Virus record (IMG/VR): IMGVR_UViG_3300032296_004087
Location: 1 to 64,000 of that record
Source of the DNA: a virus
Reading direction: 5' to 3' (one strand)
DNA length: 64,000 bases
Part shown: in pieces, positions 57,621 through 64,000 of the stretch
Layout: the number at the start of each line of letters is the position of its first letter
Numbering within the stretch: position 1 is the first letter of the stretch
Program-made: the position numbers and the translations under genes
Notes under the pieces: model-generated
Database searches by the model: none
Told to the model about the DNA's origin: nothing
The model's input: only the letters and a program-made list of their open reading frames with translations

Positions 57621-58052
57621 ATGAAGATTGTCATCTCAGAGAGCCAATATAACAAGTTGATTGAATCCGAAGAGGAGCAGAAAGTTCTTCGTATACCATC
57701 TTTGAAAATTTTCGATGATAATTGGTTTGTTTTACAAAAGTTTTTGGAGTTAAAAGGTAATCCAACTTATTCAGTTGGTGGGGATTTGGATTTGCAAGGA
57801 ACTCCAATCAAATCTCTTGGAAACCTTCAATTTGTTGGTGGGTATTTGTCTTTGCAAGACACATCAATTGAATCTCTCGGAAACCTAAAATCAGTTGGTG
57901 GGTATTTGAATTTGGCATATACATCAATCGAATCTCTTGGGAACCTTCAATATGTTGGTGGGGATTTGAGTTTGCATGGTACACCCTTATCGATTTACAC
58001 TAGAGAACAAATCCGAGAAATGATAAATGTCGAAGGTAGAATTTATAAATAA
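57621..58052 (+). CDS. Leader-tagged leucine-rich repeat protein B (3 repeats)
   Basis: 143 aa. Same leader (MKIVISESQYNKLIES) and neck, only three SLGNL units, and a C-cap TPLSIYTREQIREMINVEGR. Tandem paralogue of A by near-identical nucleotide sequence in the 5' part. Start is 3 nt after A's stop. Confidence 0.83.
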   Translation: MKIVISESQYNKLIESEEEQKVLRIPSLKIFDDNWFVLQKFLELKGNPTYSVGGDLDLQGTPIKSLGNLQFVGGYLSLQDTSIESLGNLKSVGGYLNLAYTSIESLGNLQYVGGDLSLHGTPLSIYTREQIREMINVEGRIYK

Positions 58053-58055
58053 ACC

Positions 58056-58610
58056 ATGAAGATTGTTATCTCAGAGAGCCAATACCAAAGGTTGATTGAA
58101 TCCGAAGAAGAACAGAAAGTTCTTCGTATACCATCTTTGAAAATTTTCGATGATGATTGGTATGCTTTACAAAAGTTTTTGGAGTTGAAAGGTAATCCAA
58201 CTTATTCAGTTGGTGGGGATTTGGATTTGCGTGATTTACCAATTAAATCCTTGGGAAATCTTAAATCCGTTGGTGGAGATTTATATTTGGAAAGAACACC
58301 AATTAAATCATTGGGAAACCTTCAATCCATTAATGGAGATTTGTATTTGGGAGGAACAATAATAAAATCTCTTGGAAACTTAACATATGTCGGTGGGTTT
58401 TTGGATTTGAGAAGAACACCAATTGAATCCTTGGGAAACCTTCAATCCGTTGGTGGAGATTTGGATTTGTTTGGGGCTCAAATTAAATCATTGGGAAACC
58501 TTCAATCCGTTGGCGGGTATTTGGATTTTAGAAGTACACCCTTATCTGATATGTACACTAAAGAACAAATCCTACAAATGGTAAATGTTGGTGATGATAT
58601 CTATTATTAA
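58056..58610 (+). CDS. Leader-tagged leucine-rich repeat protein C (5 repeats)
   Basis: 184 aa. Leader MKIVISESQYQRLIESEEEQ, neck, five units, C-cap TPLSDMYTKEQILQMVNVGD. The preceding element is the variant AATTTATA (58040-58047), and the start is 3 nt after B's stop, so this copy may depend on read-through. Confidence 0.83.
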   Translation: MKIVISESQYQRLIESEEEQKVLRIPSLKIFDDDWYALQKFLELKGNPTYSVGGDLDLRDLPIKSLGNLKSVGGDLYLERTPIKSLGNLQSINGDLYLGGTIIKSLGNLTYVGGFLDLRRTPIESLGNLQSVGGDLDLFGAQIKSLGNLQSVGGYLDFRSTPLSDMYTKEQILQMVNVGDDIYY

Positions 58611-58613
58611 ATC

Positions 58614-59288
58614 ATGAAGATTGTTATCTCAGAGAGCCAATTTAACAGGTTGATTGAAACCGAAGAAGAGCAGAAAGTTCTTCGTATACCATCTTTGAAA
58701 ATTTTCGATGATGATTGGGATGTTTTGCAAAAGTTTTTGGAGTTGAAAGGTAATCCACCTTATTCCTTGGGTGGGGATTTGTTTTTGATGGGAACACCGG
58801 TTAAATCCTTGGGAAACCTTGTATCCGTTGATGGGTATTTATACTTGGAAGAAACACCAATTAAATCATTGGGGAACCTTCAATCTGTTGGTGGGTATTT
58901 GGATTTGAGAGGAACTCCAATCAAATCCTTGGGAAACTTAATATCAGTTGGTGGGGATTTGGTTATGGATGATACGCCAATTAAATCCTTGGGAAACCTT
59001 CAATTCGTTGGTAACAGGTTGTATATGCCAGGAACAAAAATAGATTCTTTGGGAAACCTTAAATCTGTTGGTGGGGATTTGTCCTTACAAGGAAGTGAAA
59101 TACAATCTTTAGGAAACTTAACAACAGTTGGTGGTGAGTTAAATTTAATCTCAACAAAAATCAATTCTCTTGGTAAATTAAATTTTGTTGGTAAAAATTT
59201 ATATTTACAACGAACACCTTTATCTAATGAGTACACTGAAGAACAAATCCGTAAAATGGTGGATGTTAAGGGTGAAATCTATTTATAA
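58614..59288 (+). CDS. Leader-tagged leucine-rich repeat protein D (7 repeats)
   Basis: 224 aa. Leader MKIVISESQFNRLIETEEEQ, neck, seven units including divergent ones (MPGTKIDSLGNL, LISTKINSLGKL), C-cap TPLSNEYTEEQIRKMVDVKG-EIYL. Its end again encodes TATTTATA. Confidence 0.83.
   Translation: MKIVISESQFNRLIETEEEQKVLRIPSLKIFDDDWDVLQKFLELKGNPPYSLGGDLFLMGTPVKSLGNLVSVDGYLYLEETPIKSLGNLQSVGGYLDLRGTPIKSLGNLISVGGDLVMDDTPIKSLGNLQFVGNRLYMPGTKIDSLGNLKSVGGDLSLQGSEIQSLGNLTTVGGELNLISTKINSLGKLNFVGKNLYLQRTPLSNEYTEEQIRKMVDVKGEIYL
59280..59287 (+). promoter_or_regulatory. TATTTATA element inside a stop codon
   Basis: Built from the Tyr-Leu-stop codons of gene D; 4 nt before the ATG at 59292. Confidence 0.6.
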
Positions 59289-59291
59289 GTT

Positions 59292-59567
59292 ATGAAAATA
59301 GTAATAACTAAACCACAACTTTCCATTTTTTTGAGAAGAAGATTTTCTGCAGAGGACCTTTTATGGATTGTTAATGATGTTAAGGAAATGATTGACGAGG
59401 GTTATGGTGTGGAATCTGCGGTGTATGATGGAATTAGGGAATTTATTAAAAGTAAAAATTTTATTGACATAGATGAATTCGGTGATGAACAATCCTATTG
59501 GAATTCTTATTTGAAGTATGAGATTGCACTTGTTTCTTATGTGAAATCTGAGTTGGGTTTGGATTAA
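59292..59567 (+). CDS. Leader-tagged FLRRR protein, 91 aa
   Basis: Leader MKIVITKPQLSIFLRRRFSA, a divergent copy of the MKIVISESQ leader, without the leucine-rich repeats. Rest (EDLLWIVNDVKEMIDEGYGV, ESAVYDGIREFIKSKNFIDI) is helical. It resembles the protein at 62037 (both have FLRRR). Confidence 0.65.
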   Translation: MKIVITKPQLSIFLRRRFSAEDLLWIVNDVKEMIDEGYGVESAVYDGIREFIKSKNFIDIDEFGDEQSYWNSYLKYEIALVSYVKSELGLD

Positions 59568-59629
59568 AAAACATCTGCTAAGAATTACACTAAAGAGGAC
59601 ATGTTGGAAGTGATATCTATTTATAAGTT
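59568..59629 (+). pseudogene. Remnant 3' end of a leucine-rich repeat gene
   Basis: After the stop of the previous gene the text reads SAKNYTKEDM, like the C-cap LSNEYTEEQ of gene D; then in another frame VGSDIYL-stop, like the ends of C and D. So a C-terminal piece survives with a frameshift, but no body. Confidence 0.6.
59618..59625 (+). promoter_or_regulatory. TATTTATA element in the remnant
   Basis: Conserved from the lost gene's stop codon; 4 nt before the ATG at 59630. Confidence 0.6.
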
Positions 59630-60064
59630 ATGAAGATTGTTATCTCAGAAAGCCAATACCAAAGGTTGATTGAAGTCGAACAAGAGCAAAAAGTTCTTCA
59701 TATTCCTTCATTGAAAGTTTTTGGTTTGGATAGATTGGAAGCTTGGAACAACCTGCAAGAATTTCTGGAAAGAAAAGGTAATCCACCTTATTCTATTGGT
59801 GGTAATTTGGTCTTAGCAGAATTACCAATTGAATCTCTTGGAAACCTAAAATCAGTTGGTCAGGCTTTGGTTTTGTCAAATTCACTAATCAAATCTTTGG
59901 GTAATCTCGAATCCGTTGGTGATGATTTGTATTTAAACAGAACACCAATTCAATCTCTCGGAAATTTGAAATTCGTTGGTGGAGATTTGTATTTGAGAGG
60001 AACACCAATTTCCCAAAGTCCAATTACGGGTGTTAAAGTTGGGGGAGGAATTATGAGAGGGTAA
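59630..60064 (+). CDS. Leader-tagged leucine-rich repeat protein E (3 repeats)
   Basis: 144 aa. Leader MKIVISESQYQRLIEVEQEQ, more diverged neck (VLHIPSLKVFGLDRLEAWNN), three units, and a different C-terminus (SPITGVKVGGGIMRG). It is the outer, oldest-looking member of the array. Confidence 0.8.
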   Translation: MKIVISESQYQRLIEVEQEQKVLHIPSLKVFGLDRLEAWNNLQEFLERKGNPPYSIGGNLVLAELPIESLGNLKSVGQALVLSNSLIKSLGNLESVGDDLYLNRTPIQSLGNLKFVGGDLYLRGTPISQSPITGVKVGGGIMRG

Positions 60065-60130
60065 ATTGATTACTCCCCCCTTTAGACTATCTCCCAACGA
60101 AAAAACAATTTATGGAAACTATTTAAGATT

Positions 60131-60748
60131 ATGGACTTTGACAAGATGAATAGGATACTCGATATGTTTATGAGGAGCATGTATGGTGTGGATGCCTATT
60201 TGACCCCTATTAGGAGTTTTCCTCCGATAGTTTATAGGGCAAACATCTTATTTTTTCCGTCCAAGTTTTTAAAAGGGAGTTCAGAGTATTCTGAAAAATA
60301 TTATAAATTTTTCAACAGAGATGAGAAGGAAATCGAAGATGATATTTTCAGAGCGTTTAAGTATTTGGGTGTCAATTCTGGAAATATTGATAGGGGTTCG
60401 ACATTAATACATATTTCTTCAGATATCCCTGAATATCTTAAAAACTATCAGAGGGAGTTGATAGTTCACATCAATGATTTTATCGAATCTGATACAATTA
60501 AAGATTATCGGTTATCCGAGGCAGTTTCTAATTTCAGGGTGGATAGTATTGACCCTGTGGTCGTTCTCACTGGTAGGGGAGATAGTCCATATATTAATTT
60601 TAAAATAATCTACGATTCGAAGAGTTTTTATAATTTGGCATCATTACTCAATAGTTGGGAAGTTAGAAATCCTTTGATGGATTATTTAAAAACAAAAATG
60701 AAGGTTGACCCACAAATTGATTTTTGGTTTGATGGTCGAGGAAGATAA
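60131..60748 (+). CDS. Unknown protein, 205 aa
   Basis: MDFDKMNRILDMFMRSMYGV, alpha/beta with STLIHISSDIPEYLKNYQRE and VVVLTGRGDSPYINFKIIYD. Ends QIDFWFDGRGR, reminiscent of the ends of the proteins at 40515 and 47786. No leader. Confidence 0.65.
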   Translation: MDFDKMNRILDMFMRSMYGVDAYLTPIRSFPPIVYRANILFFPSKFLKGSSEYSEKYYKFFNRDEKEIEDDIFRAFKYLGVNSGNIDRGSTLIHISSDIPEYLKNYQRELIVHINDFIESDTIKDYRLSEAVSNFRVDSIDPVVVLTGRGDSPYINFKIIYDSKSFYNLASLLNSWEVRNPLMDYLKTKMKVDPQIDFWFDGRGR

Positions 60749-60773
60749 TGTAATTTTCACCCCCCCTTTTTAT

Positions 60774-61415
60774 ATGGACAATAAATACTTAGAACTACTT
60801 GAGGACCAATATGGGTTTATTATGCCAAACCTTTTGTTGGATAAGATTGACAATGTTGAATTAAGGGAAGTTTCTAACGGATTAAGGTTGTTTGTTGATA
60901 ATCAATCTTGGATGGGTATTAATTTAAAAGACTACCGTGAGGTGTATCAGTTTTTTTCCCATTATTTTTTGGCTGAGGGTAATGTCTTGTGCTCGGGTAT
61001 GGGACTTCTCATTCGTGAATCTTGGTTGTTATCGAAGGGTATTAACATTACTTTGGTTGAGGTTAATGATTCCATCATCGAATACCATAGAAAATATAAC
61101 TCCCCCCTTTTGGATTCGCTCACTTTAATTCATGGGGATATTCATAATCACCATGGGAGATACGATGTTGTTTTATTGGACCATTATGAGCATGAGAAAG
61201 AAGAGTGGATTATTGAAGATGTTAAGATGGTGATGAATAATATTGACTGTGATGTGGTATGGTTTTGGCCCTTAGAGAGGATATGTCATAATAATGGGGG
61301 GTGGGATTTTTACTGTAACTTAAGGAAGGAAATTCCTAAGTTACCTGATTTAAACAAGGAAGTTTTTGATTTATTCGTAAAATATTATTTCGTTGAATTA
61401 GAAAATTTGAAATGA
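60774..61415 (+). CDS. Class I SAM methyltransferase-like protein
   Basis: 213 aa from MDNKYLELLEDQYGF. EGNVLCSGMGLLIRESWLLS (motif I-like), ITLVEVNDSIIEYHRKYNSP (motif II with acidic end), LTLIHGDIHNHHGRYDVVLL (D-I, motif IV). A spermidine-synthase-like Rossmann fold. Substrate unknown. Confidence 0.72.
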   Translation: MDNKYLELLEDQYGFIMPNLLLDKIDNVELREVSNGLRLFVDNQSWMGINLKDYREVYQFFSHYFLAEGNVLCSGMGLLIRESWLLSKGINITLVEVNDSIIEYHRKYNSPLLDSLTLIHGDIHNHHGRYDVVLLDHYEHEKEEWIIEDVKMVMNNIDCDVVWFWPLERICHNNGGWDFYCNLRKEIPKLPDLNKEVFDLFVKYYFVELENLK

Positions 61416-61434
61416 ATTTAATGTTGTTTTTTTT

Positions 61435-61463
61435 ACCCCCCTTTTTATAGTGGGGGTTTTTTG
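61435..61463 (+). terminator. Rho-independent terminator
   Basis: ACCCCCCTTTTTATAGTGGGGGT then T5. Confidence 0.8.
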
Positions 61464-61476
61464 TTATAATTGTTTT

Positions 61477-62019
61477 ATGAAAACATTTCTTGAAATTGGT
61501 TCTTGTGATTTCGATACATTGGAATACTTGGCTGATTTGGGATGGAATGGTGTTATGATTGAACCCATCCCCAAATATTATAATCGGTTAAGGGGGGGGA
61601 ATCCTCGTTCTAATATTCATTATCTAAATGTTGCGGTTGATTGGACCGAGGGTGAGCGGGTTATGTATATGGCATCTAAGGAAAAAGTTAGTGAAATTGG
61701 TTATACATCAGGGATGTCTTCATTTTTTCCTAACCCTGAGGTTTTATCCGAAGAGGTTATTGTTAAGACATTAACCATTGAAAGGATTTTTGAGATATGT
61801 GGAGTAGAACATGTTGATTTCTTGAAAATAGATACTGAAGGGTACGACGCTGAGATTGTTAAGATGTTTCCTTTTGAGAGATGTAAACCTGACTTTGTTA
61901 AAGTTGAGAAGGAACATCTATCACATAAGGATTTGAATGACACCATTTCTCGTTTGTCGAGCAACGGATATCATTGTGAATGGACCGAAAGGGATATTTT
62001 TGCTTTTCGGGTGATGTAA
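61477..62019 (+). CDS. FkbM-family methyltransferase
   Basis: 180 aa from MKTFLEIGSCDFDTLEYLAD. GVMIEPIPKYYNRLRGG, YLNVAVDWTEGERVMYMASK, and VDFLKIDTEGYDAEIVKMFP (family signature) and VKVEKEHLSHKDL. Methylates an oxygen of a sugar or similar acceptor. Contains an 8-G run (61592-61599) in the coding frame that could cause switching. Confidence 0.88.
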   Translation: MKTFLEIGSCDFDTLEYLADLGWNGVMIEPIPKYYNRLRGGNPRSNIHYLNVAVDWTEGERVMYMASKEKVSEIGYTSGMSSFFPNPEVLSEEVIVKTLTIERIFEICGVEHVDFLKIDTEGYDAEIVKMFPFERCKPDFVKVEKEHLSHKDLNDTISRLSSNGYHCEWTERDIFAFRVM

Positions 62020-62023
62020 ATGG

Positions 62024-62031
62024 TATTTATT
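62024..62031 (+). promoter_or_regulatory. TATTTATT element
   Basis: GGTATTTATT, 5 nt before the ATG at 62037. Confidence 0.55.
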
Positions 62032-62036
62032 GACAT

Positions 62037-62354
62037 ATGAAATACAAAATTTCAGAGAGTCAGTTTTTTAATATGTTTCTTCGTCGTAGGTTGGAGACAT
62101 TTGGAAAATATGTTAGTTCGACATATAATTGGTTGGACGCTAAAGGGTATGATAATTATGATGATTTTTTCACAAGGGTTGTCTTCAGTAGTGTAAGGGA
62201 TTTCTTATCTGAGGAAGGGAATTTAGATTACGATACTTACCTTAAACTCATGGACCAAGTATTACCTTTTATGGAAAAATATGTCGAAAAAGAATATGGT
62301 GATGAAATCCGTAAGCATTTCTATAATGAAAATCGAGTTTTTCCATTTAATTAA
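62037..62354 (+). CDS. Leader-tagged FLRRR protein, 105 aa
   Basis: MKYKISESQFFNMFLRRRLE; leader of the same family as 59292. Helical remainder (YDDFFTRVVFSSVRDFLSEE, TYLKLMDQVLPFMEKYVEKE). Unknown function. Confidence 0.65.
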   Translation: MKYKISESQFFNMFLRRRLETFGKYVSSTYNWLDAKGYDNYDDFFTRVVFSSVRDFLSEEGNLDYDTYLKLMDQVLPFMEKYVEKEYGDEIRKHFYNENRVFPFN

Positions 62355-62417
62355 ATAAGGTGGGTTGATTAAATTTAAACCAAACATTTAGTTATTTTAT
62401 AATTCACTGTGATTTTA

Positions 62418-62424
62418 TATTTAT
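62418..62424 (+). promoter_or_regulatory. TATTTAT element
   Basis: ATATTTATC, 4 nt before the ATG at 62429. Confidence 0.5.
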
Positions 62425-62428
62425 CTAC

Positions 62429-62794
62429 ATGAAAAAGACTTACTTGGTTACTCGGGAGCAATTAGATAGAATCGTTACGAAATATTTGGATGGTATGATG
62501 AAAGGTGGTAGAGTTGTCGAATCAAACCCTTACGATTATTTAAAGACCATCGAGTTTATTAATGCTGACGATGAGGTTATGTTAACTCTTTTACAATACA
62601 ATTTAGAGGACGAGGAGTCAGATAGTGTTTTTTTTGATGAAACCGCAAAATTATCTATATCTGAGAAATTGGTTTCATTCTTTATCAGAAACTTGGGAAT
62701 CAGAGAATACAAAGTGGTTGATTTAATTAGTGATTGGTTTGAGAACACCTATGACTATGACTTTGATGAGATAGAGGTGTTACCGAAAATATAA
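62429..62794 (+). CDS. Leader-like tagged protein, 121 aa
   Basis: MKKTYLVTREQLDRIVTKYL; leader variant (V-T-R-E-Q-L). Acidic remainder, FINADDEVMLTLLQYNLEDE. No family recognised. Confidence 0.6.
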   Translation: MKKTYLVTREQLDRIVTKYLDGMMKGGRVVESNPYDYLKTIEFINADDEVMLTLLQYNLEDEESDSVFFDETAKLSISEKLVSFFIRNLGIREYKVVDLISDWFENTYDYDFDEIEVLPKI

Positions 62795-62809
62795 TTAGTT
62801 TTTTTTCAT

Positions 62810-62945
62810 ACGCCGGAAACGGTTCCGACTCCCCCTACCCCCTCTTTTTTTCGGTTGTACCGCGGTTTCCGACCTTCGGTCGGTGTTACACCTCTGACGC
62901 CGGTAACCCGAACCCCTTCGGGGTTATTGTCCCTTATTTAATAAC
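62810..62945 (+). other. GC-rich hairpin region
   Basis: About 135 nt with several stems (CCGAC-CTTCG-GTCGG at 62869-62883, AACCCC-TTCG-GGGTT at 62911-62925, CGGAAACGGTTCCG) unlike surrounding AT-rich DNA. No open frame. Could be a structured RNA, or a processing or packaging-type site. Confidence 0.5.
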
Positions 62946-62982
62946 TTATAATGAAAGGGTCTCTCAGATAAAGGGGTCGTGA

Positions 62983-62990
62983 TATTTATT
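62983..62990 (+). promoter_or_regulatory. TATTTATT element
   Basis: GATATTTATT, 5 nt before the ATG at 62996. Confidence 0.6.
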
Positions 62991-62995
62991 TGTAT

Positions 62996-63535
62996 ATGAA
63001 CCTGCAAGAGAACATTATTAGAATCAAACAAGTGATGGGTTTGAATGAGCAATACCCAGAAGGGATTGACCCTAAAGATTTGGAAGCCCAAGAAGTTCCC
63101 ATCGATAATGTGGAACCCGAGGAAACCCCCAATCAGGAGGAACCAAAGAATTCTGATGATTTTTCAAATAGTGTGGTTCCACAGATTGTTTGGAGAGCTG
63201 GACGAGTTGGTAGCAGTCCCAAAGGTGGTGGTATATGGTTTGGTGAAACAAAAAAAGATGTTGAAAACTTTGCCTGGTCCGTTAGGGATGAAAGAAGGGA
63301 AGGTTTGCCATACTATATCAACCTTCAAAACCCAAGGTATTATAAAAACTTCTGGAATGATTATTTGATTAAAGCTAAAGGAGCTGGACGAGATGTTCTT
63401 ATGAATGCTTTAATGAATGCTGGTTATGATGGTATTATCATTGATACTGATACTTGGAACGATACTGCAGATGAGTATGCCGTTACCTCAAAGCAATTTA
63501 TTGTATTTGACCCCAAAAATGTGAAACCAGCATGA
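62996..63535 (+). CDS. Leader-tagged ADP-ribosyltransferase-like protein
   Basis: 179 aa. Leader MNLQENIIRIKQVMGLNEQ (L-N-E site, residue 18), an acidic linker (20-57), then IVWRAGRVGSSPKGGGIWFG-ETKKDVENFAWSV, YYINLQNPRYYKNFW, ALMNAGYDGIIIDTDT and QFIVFDPKNVKPA. The order (R/H)-G-x, G-(I/A)-x-F-(S/G)-x..A/NFA, L-x-NP, G-Y-D-G-(I/V), V-F-D-P-x-(Q/N)-(I/V)-K is that of ART-PolyVal/MuF-type ADP-ribosyltransferases. T4 Alt is a packaged enzyme of comparable type. Confidence 0.75.
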   Translation: MNLQENIIRIKQVMGLNEQYPEGIDPKDLEAQEVPIDNVEPEETPNQEEPKNSDDFSNSVVPQIVWRAGRVGSSPKGGGIWFGETKKDVENFAWSVRDERREGLPYYINLQNPRYYKNFWNDYLIKAKGAGRDVLMNALMNAGYDGIIIDTDTWNDTADEYAVTSKQFIVFDPKNVKPA

Positions 63536-63537
63536 AA

Positions 63538-64000
63538 ATGAACCTGCAAGAGAACATTATTAGGATTAAGGAAGTAATGGGGATTCTTATCGAAACAAGG
63601 GAAGGTCTTTTGAATTATTTGAGACGACAACTCCCAAATTTTCCTGATTATGTAATAAAAGATTGGGTCTATAAATTTAATAAAGAAGGGTCTGCTGAAG
63701 GTATTCAAGATTGGATTGATAGTCAACTTAAAGACATGGAATGGGAATTACAAAAAGATTTCCCAATATCAATGAATATATTTACCGATAAAACAAAAAA
63801 AGAGTTAAAAAGTAGGATTAGGGGTAAAATAAGACAAGATGTTGGTAAAGATATCGAAAGACACGAAATACAAAAATCATTATTAAAAAGTAAGGGGATT
63901 TCCGAAGAACCAATTATTTTATTTAAAACCAAAGATGGTAAATATGAATTAGGTGAAGGGTGGCATAGAACAACACAAACATTTATTGAATTCCCTGACG
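63538..64000 (+). CDS. Leader-tagged unknown protein (3' end outside window)
   Basis: Starts 2 nt after the ADP-ribosyltransferase gene. Leader MNLQENIIRIKEVMGILIET is almost identical to that gene's, but the remainder differs: Lys-rich helices and LGEGWHRTTQTFIEFPD at the edge. At least 154 aa. Unknown function. Confidence 0.7.
   Translation, partial: MNLQENIIRIKEVMGILIETREGLLNYLRRQLPNFPDYVIKDWVYKFNKEGSAEGIQDWIDSQLKDMEWELQKDFPISMNIFTDKTKKELKSRIRGKIRQDVGKDIERHEIQKSLLKSKGISEEPIILFKTKDGKYELGEGWHRTTQTFIEFPD

Larger units (their letters stand above)
56977..59225 (+). repeat. 60-bp leucine-rich repeat arrays
   Basis: About 24 in-frame 60-bp units shared by four genes, with strongly conserved TCNTTGGGAAACCTTCAATC and GTTGGTGG(G/A)GATTTGGATTT cores. 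Copy number differs by gene (9, 3, 5, 7), consistent with recombination among units. Confidence 0.85.

Noticed and set aside
56826-60064. CRISPR array
   Set aside because: The regular 60-bp repeats are in-frame and coding; there are no unique spacers or cas genes.
63538-64000. Duplicate of the ADP-ribosyltransferase
   Set aside because: Only the leader is shared; the following sequence has no ART motifs.

Overview
The window reads as a 64 kb piece of a large tailed-phage genome whose host belongs to the Bacteroidetes (probably a flavobacterium). Phage signs are a collagen-like tail fibre ending in a self-cleaving S74 chaperone, many tiny overlapping genes, a T4-type RNA ligase, DUF3310, a phage tRNA, lone DNA methyltransferases and an HNH endonuclease. 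Host signs are low GC, almost no Shine-Dalgarno sites, -33 TTTG / -7 TAnnTTTG promoters, signal peptides ending in a Q-rich cleavage site, a C-terminal type IX secretion (T9SS) tail and lipoproteins with a short L-x-x-S-C lipobox. All functional names come from reading motifs by eye; no search was run.

Layout. 0-9.5 kb: end of a tail fibre, unknown (probably structural) genes, then glutamine synthetase II overlapping a GAMT/RMT2-like methyltransferase, HNH endonuclease, DUF3310 and a DNA methyltransferase. 10-13 kb: RNA ligase, metallophosphoesterase and P-loop kinase, which together look like a split RNA-repair system. 13.6-18 kb: small proteins, DUF5856-like, peptidoglycan-binding protein, DUF192, Nudix, a small pseudoknotted RNA, an initiator-like tRNA-CAT, a second GAMT-like methyltransferase and a non-coding block of about 860 nt with many strong hairpins and a terminator, which I take to be a large ornate RNA. 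18-25 kb: zinc proteins, two glycosyltransferases plus UDP-galactopyranose mutase, and umuD/umuC. 25-30 kb: muramidase-like protein, dCMP deaminase and others. 30-37 kb: a block of secreted proteins (dockerin, cohesin-like, CsgG-like, T9SS tail, nuclease). 37-48 kb: packaged-type proteins, SPOR protein, DUF262-HNH, cyclophilin, YceI, lipoproteins. 48-54 kb: glycosyltransferase, BKACE, acyltransferase, cysteine-synthase-like enzyme and a restriction-modification pair. 54-64 kb: G-tract-rich intergenic DNA, a tandem array of 20-residue leucine-rich repeat genes, methyltransferases, and an ADP-ribosyltransferase-like protein.

The strongest unifying signal is a set of about 20 otherwise unrelated proteins that begin with one of a few short leaders (for example MKIVISESQY..LIE, M.LxExIxRIKxVMG) and reach an [I/L]-x-E-(Q) site near residues 13-24. 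That is the cleavage rule of the T4 prohead protease, and T4 packages internal proteins (including the ADP-ribosyltransferase Alt) by a cleaved N-terminal capsid-targeting sequence. I infer that these proteins (muramidase, peptidoglycan binder, metalloprotease, ParB-like, ADP-ribosyltransferase, leucine-rich repeat proteins) are carried in the capsid and injected. Most are preceded by TATTTAT[A/T], commonly 3-5 nt before the ATG, whereas nucleic-acid and metabolism genes have the host-type TTTG-N19-22-TA(T/A)(C/A)TTTG promoter at the same distance. This suggests an early/late switch with largely leaderless mRNAs.
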